25,246 nucleotides of DNA from NCBI GenBank assembly GCA_001970855.1, contig LSSN01005848.1:1-25246 (forward strand). Reading direction: 5' to 3'. The DNA comes from Smittium culicis. Taxonomy: Eukaryota; Kickxellomycota; Harpellomycetes; Harpellales; Legeriomycetaceae. The notes under the pieces were generated by a model. It did not search any database, had not been told where the DNA came from, and was given only the letters and a program-made list of their open reading frames with translations. A program made the position numbers and the translations under genes. Below, piece by piece: positions 21,536-25,246 of the stretch (position 1 is its first letter; each line of letters begins with the position of its first letter).

Positions 21536-22621
21536 ATGGGACATAATACTGTTCAACTTTCTTCTAATAATCTAAAAAATAATAATGCCTCTATCAAGAA
21601 AAAAATTAATATAAAAGATGATCTTTTAACTACCTTTGGTCTACAAGGTGTTTACGATAAGTACGCCTATCCCTACATTCTACCTCTAAACTCTGACAAA
21701 AAGCTTGCTAAAGACATCCCCTCTATACAAAAAGCTTATTACTCTGATATAACAGGTTTTCATTCCTTAACTAAAACATATCATCATATTTCATTCTGAA
21801 ATTATATCGTTTTTGTTAAGAATTTTCTCTTATTAATACCCTTTTTTATTCTCTAAACATAAAAAAAGGTAATATTAAATATGAGCCTAACACCATGCTA
21901 AGGGATTTGGTGTTTATGCCGCCTAAAAACGACTTTAACAATCTACCTCCGGTTTCGCGCCAAACTATAGCTAACGCTTTTAGGTTTAGGCCCGGGCCTG
22001 TTAATGATGTTTGTGCCTATATACTTTTTATTTTTATAAAGATTTCAGTTCCTCACAACTCCTAAACTTTTGGTTTCCTTACTTAATCTTTTTTTTCTTT
22101 TTTCCTTCCTACAATTTTTTTTTTTCTTCAAACAGATTGATCCTTCACTGATATCTTTTCCAAAAAGATCTGTCTCCGGCTTCGATAAAGGTTAGTTTCC
22201 CTCCCTCTTCTAACAGCTATCCACACTTCTATATTTTGTAATTATAATGCTGACTCTTACTAATTTTGCTCTTTCTATTTTTATAATATCTTTGTTTCTA
22301 GGATCTGATTCAAGGCTACCAAAAGTAAGACTACTCTTCTATTATTTTCTCTTATAGATTTCTTCGGCTATAGCTATATCTATTTCTTTTATTACTTTTT
22401 ACAGCGAAGCGTCAACCACGAAAAAGATTGTAGCTCCGACTATAAATATGACAATTTACATATCAACAAAAAATCAAGAGTAGTAAGCCTTACACCATAT
22501 TCTCAATTCAATTTATCTATTTAACTTTTATCCCAAAATAAACTTATTGTTAATCTCATCTTTTTCCTTTTACTTTACCCTTTATTAGCGACTGGAGACA
22601 GCTACTGTTCTTGTGGACTAA
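21536..22621 (+). CDS. MED19: Mediator complex subunit 19 (Rox3-like), six exons
   Basis: Med19 is a head-module subunit of Mediator, which links transcription activators to RNA polymerase II in the nucleus. Proposed exons: 21536-21755, 21869-22008, 22136-22190, 22302-22324, 22405-22482 and 22589-22621, giving 182 residues. Exon 1 has the family core DDLLTTFGLQGVYDKYAYPY (28-47) and ends YYSDITG, matching the usual YDKYVRP...DLPG pattern. Exon 2 has LRDLVFMPP and AFRFRPGPVND, matching the conserved LKPGP block; exon 3 continues IDPSLISFPK. All phases agree and all introns are GT-AG (donors include GTTAGT, GTAAGA, GTAAGC). Exon 4 is only 23 nt. If intron 5 is not removed, the protein ends at 22524 instead. 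The basic His/Lys-rich tail of many family members is short here. Confidence 0.75.
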
Positions 22622-23535
22622 ACCCTTGTACTTTTATCGCTCAAATTCATCCTCCCTGCTTTTTACCTACAAAAAGCTACTAAAATACCCTCTACTACAA
22701 TACGTCCCCATTTATAATATACTCCCCCGAGTACAACTTTTTTCTTTTCTTTTTTTTTTTTTAGAAGTTTATCTTCTCTTTTATTCCAACTCGCATAATT
22801 TCTGCTCAACTTCTCCCTTTTTTTTTTTTTTTTTTTACTTTTTATTTGAAAGAATTTATCCCTTCCCTCAAAAATACAATTAATATTATTAAATAAATAA
22901 AATATTCTAAATCATTAACGCAATAATACTATTAAATACAATATATTAAAATCGTTAACATAATAATACTAATGTATAAAATATGATAAATCGCAATTAC
23001 AATTAATACTGTTAAATATATTTTCACAACATCATTATCTTGTTTGAGACACACCTTCTAACCCACTGTCCCCACTCACTCTTCTTTCCGATTTGCAAAT
23101 AGTAGCAATTGCTACGTTTAAACATGGCTGTAATTAGATCAAAGCATTATAACTAAATAAAATCTGTATAATGATAAAAAGCTTTACCAGGTTTTTGGCG
23201 AAATATGGGAGGAGAGTAAGGCGAGTTGAGAAGTATTGGTCTCTTTTGTTATTTGTTTTTATTTACAGATCTTGAAATATAAACAGTTTCGGCGAATAAC
23301 ACAGATCTTTTATAATCTCATCAAAGTATTCTTTTTTTTTTTTAGCACTTTTATGAAACTTGTCTTTTTATGCCAAAACAAAATAAAATCAGTATACTTT
23401 GCTCTTCCACATACACAATAACAAAATTACTACTCACTTATTCAAAAAGACAAATATCCTCCATTTTGATTACCGCTTTTTATTTTCTAGAAAACAGGCT
23501 TTTATATATATATATCAAAGGTTTCAATATTTCTA
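22622..23535. other. Intergenic region between MED19 and POL1
   Basis: It contains pyrimidine and poly-T tracts (22740-22840), the tandem repeat described separately, and the presumed POL1 promoter and leader. T tracts ending in TAG near 22763 and 23345 resemble 3' splice sites but lead into no supported exon. Confidence 0.45.
22870..23027. repeat. Imperfect tandem repeat, about 40-bp unit, about four copies
   Basis: The motif ATCATTAACG (22911) recurs as ATCGTTAACA (22951) and ATCGCAATTAC (22990), each followed by a variant of AATAATACTATTAAATA. An earlier diverged unit (TTAATATTATTAAATA) starts near 22879. Spacing is 40, then 39 bp. Confidence 0.75.
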
Positions 23536-25246
23536 ATGGAACTGCGCAGAAAGTCTGAAAATAAAAGGTCTGCTAGAGCTAGGGACAAATTCTCCGCCCT
23601 TAGAGACCTTAGAAACAAGAATATAACTGCTTCTGAATACTTGAAGGTTAATACTCGCATTGTTTAATCATATCTCGTACTATAACTAAAGCTATATAAC
23701 ACCCTTTATTAAATATCTCTTACCACTATTTATACTTTTTTTTTTTTTTAGGATAAAGAGGATAATGTAAGAATATACGACGAAGTCGATGAACAAGAGT
23801 ACCTGGATCACCAGCGGTTGCAGGAAGAAGACGATTTCGTCGTTGAGGATGAAGTCGGTGGGTACACCAACAGTCTACAAGAAAACGATTACGATAACTT
23901 CTCTTCAGATTCAGATACTGGAAATAAAAAGTCGAAAAAAAAGAACCCTGAAAATGGTATTTATTAGCTTTTCATACATTATCAATTAAGTATAGATATA
24001 TTCATTTTTTTTAATTTTTATTATAATAATTTTCGCCAGGTAAAAAAGTCGTTGAATCAAAAGGCCCTAAACTCAATTCATACTTCAAAAACATCCAAGC
24101 AAAAGGCCCTAAACCTTCAGAACCAAAGAAAAAAGTATATATTATAATTCTTTCTATATATACCACAACAAAGTTATAAATAACAATCCTAAACCATTTC
24201 GGGACACATTTTTGTATCTTTTAAATCTTTATTAATAAATAGTATTTTTTTTCATTTTTTTTAGGATACTGCTGTAGAAAATCAGTTTATGGAATCTCTT
24301 TTCCAGGATCTTGGTAAAAGCCCCGCAGCTGCTAATAAGCGCAAAGCGTCTACACACTCTGCCCAAAAAACCAAACCAAAAGACAGAAAGAACAAGAGAA
24401 CGAGTATAAATCCCAGAATCCCTGATGAAAGCGATATAAAGAGAATCAAAATGGAATACGATGTTATCTCTGCACAGCCATTACCAGAAAACAGTACATT
24501 TACACATCAACACAATTCTACTGATAACACCGAAACTCATAACTATAACCTCGATCATGACGATTTTGACATTAATGATATTGACGAAGATATCCATATC
24601 AAAACTGAAGACGTACCTGATGATAACATCAACGTGCCCAAAGAGCCTGAAGAACAGTTTGATGATTTACTTGTTGATGACCAAGAACACTTGCTAGATT
24701 GGATGTCTCTACAGGGTGGTATGACTGTTGACGAAAACGTACCCGACCTTAACCTAAACTCGACTTTCGGAACTATCAACGACTCCTCATCCCCTATCCT
24801 GAAAAAAAGCGATAGCTTTGATACCGCTGACTCGGAATCTTTTGATATGTTCTGGCTTGACGCCTTTGAAAATAATGGAACTGTTTACCTCTTTGGAAAA
24901 ACGCCAATTAAATCATCAAACCAGTACCTCAGTACATGCATCGCTGTCAATGGAATCGAAAGAAACCTCTTCGTCCTGCCCAGAATTCTACCATCTGCCG
25001 AAAGTACTGCCGACGCCGAAAGGTACGATATCTCCCAAGTCCACGGCGAAATGCAACAGCTGCTCCTCAGAAACGGCGTCAACGAATTCGCCTCTAAACC
25101 CGTCTCAAGAAAATACTCCTTTGAAGACCCTGCCGTTCCCAAAACCGCAGAATACCTCAAAATCGTTTACGACTTCAAGTCCCCTAGAATCCCGCTTGAC
25201 ACTACAGGAAGAACTTTCGAAAAGGTTTTTGGCTCAACTTACTCTG
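23536..25246 (+). CDS. POL1: DNA polymerase alpha catalytic subunit, N-terminal part, four exons, runs off the window
   Basis: Pol alpha extends RNA primers made by primase at replication origins and Okazaki fragments. Exons 23536-23646, 23752-23956, 24040-24134 and 24265 to the window end give 464 codons with consistent phases (0, 1, 0). The N-terminus reads MELRRKSENKRSARARDKFS, then the signature RIYDEVDEQEYLDHQRLQEE, DDFVVEDEVGGY and an acidic Ser/Asp stretch. Exon 3 has LNSYFKNIQ and exon 4 begins NQFMESLFQDL, similar to the short partner-binding motifs of this tail. After a long acidic linker comes the conserved start of the folded region, ESFDMFWLDAFENNGTVYLF (about residue 328 on), and RKYSFEDPAVPKTAEYLKI. 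An in-frame TAG lies upstream of the chosen ATG. Polymerase motifs lie beyond the window. Codons shift toward C-ending ones in the second half of exon 4. Confidence 0.93.

Noticed and set aside
22763..23345. Two T-tract-AG sites resembling 3' splice sites upstream of POL1
   Set aside because: No matching donor with an open, protein-like exon. The POL1 ATG at 23536 already gives the expected N-terminus, though a non-coding leader exon cannot be excluded.
1..25246. tRNA or rRNA genes
   Set aside because: No cloverleaf-like T-arm (GGTTCRANTCC) with a matching acceptor stem and no rRNA-like block was found by eye.

Overview
This looks like nuclear DNA of an AT-rich fungus, probably an early-diverging (zygomycete-grade) lineage. 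The genes have several short introns (roughly 80-130 nt) whose 3' splice sites follow long T tracts. The cellular proteins I can identify are conserved eukaryotic ones. The tyrosine-recombinase retrotransposon resembles the DIRS elements known from Mucoromycota. Species cannot be fixed from the sequence; the fungal assignment is an inference.

Left edge (1-745, minus): the 5' part of the AOS1/SAE1 gene, the regulatory subunit of the SUMO-activating enzyme, reconstructed here from four exons and running off the window. From 746 to about 3420 the DNA is AT-rich with no convincing gene, but holds two copies (A, B) of a short inverted-repeat element flanked by TTAA. A possible C-terminal gene scrap lies at 3426-3509.

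Transposon block 1 (about 3590-8700, minus): one nearly full-length but dead non-LTR retrotransposon (LINE). It has a CCHC zinc-knuckle ORF1 and an ORF2 with APE endonuclease, reverse transcriptase and a C-terminal zinc finger. Stops, frameshifts and an active-site change (FADD to FADN) break it. Beyond it (8700-11700) is AT-rich DNA with one weak RG-rich relic near 9383-9883.

Transposon block 2 (11715-15580, plus): a dead DIRS-type retrotransposon with gag-like, RT/RNase H and tyrosine-recombinase regions in order. It is broken by many stops and lacks several catalytic residues.

From 15600 to 20180 the sequence is gene-poor, T-rich and G-over-C skewed, with MITE copies C and D. A frameshifted, unidentified coding relic lies at 20188-20841 (minus). 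The strand then turns strongly pyrimidine-rich with C over G.

Right edge (plus): a six-exon gene for a Mediator subunit 19 (Rox3-like) protein (21536-22621), about 40-bp tandem repeats (about 22870-23027), and the first four exons of the DNA polymerase alpha catalytic subunit (23536 to window end). The three identified host genes (SUMO E1, Mediator, Pol alpha) are unrelated housekeeping genes; nothing suggests a functional cluster. I found no clearly new biological system. The best new item is the TTAA MITE family, which has at least four copies in this window.
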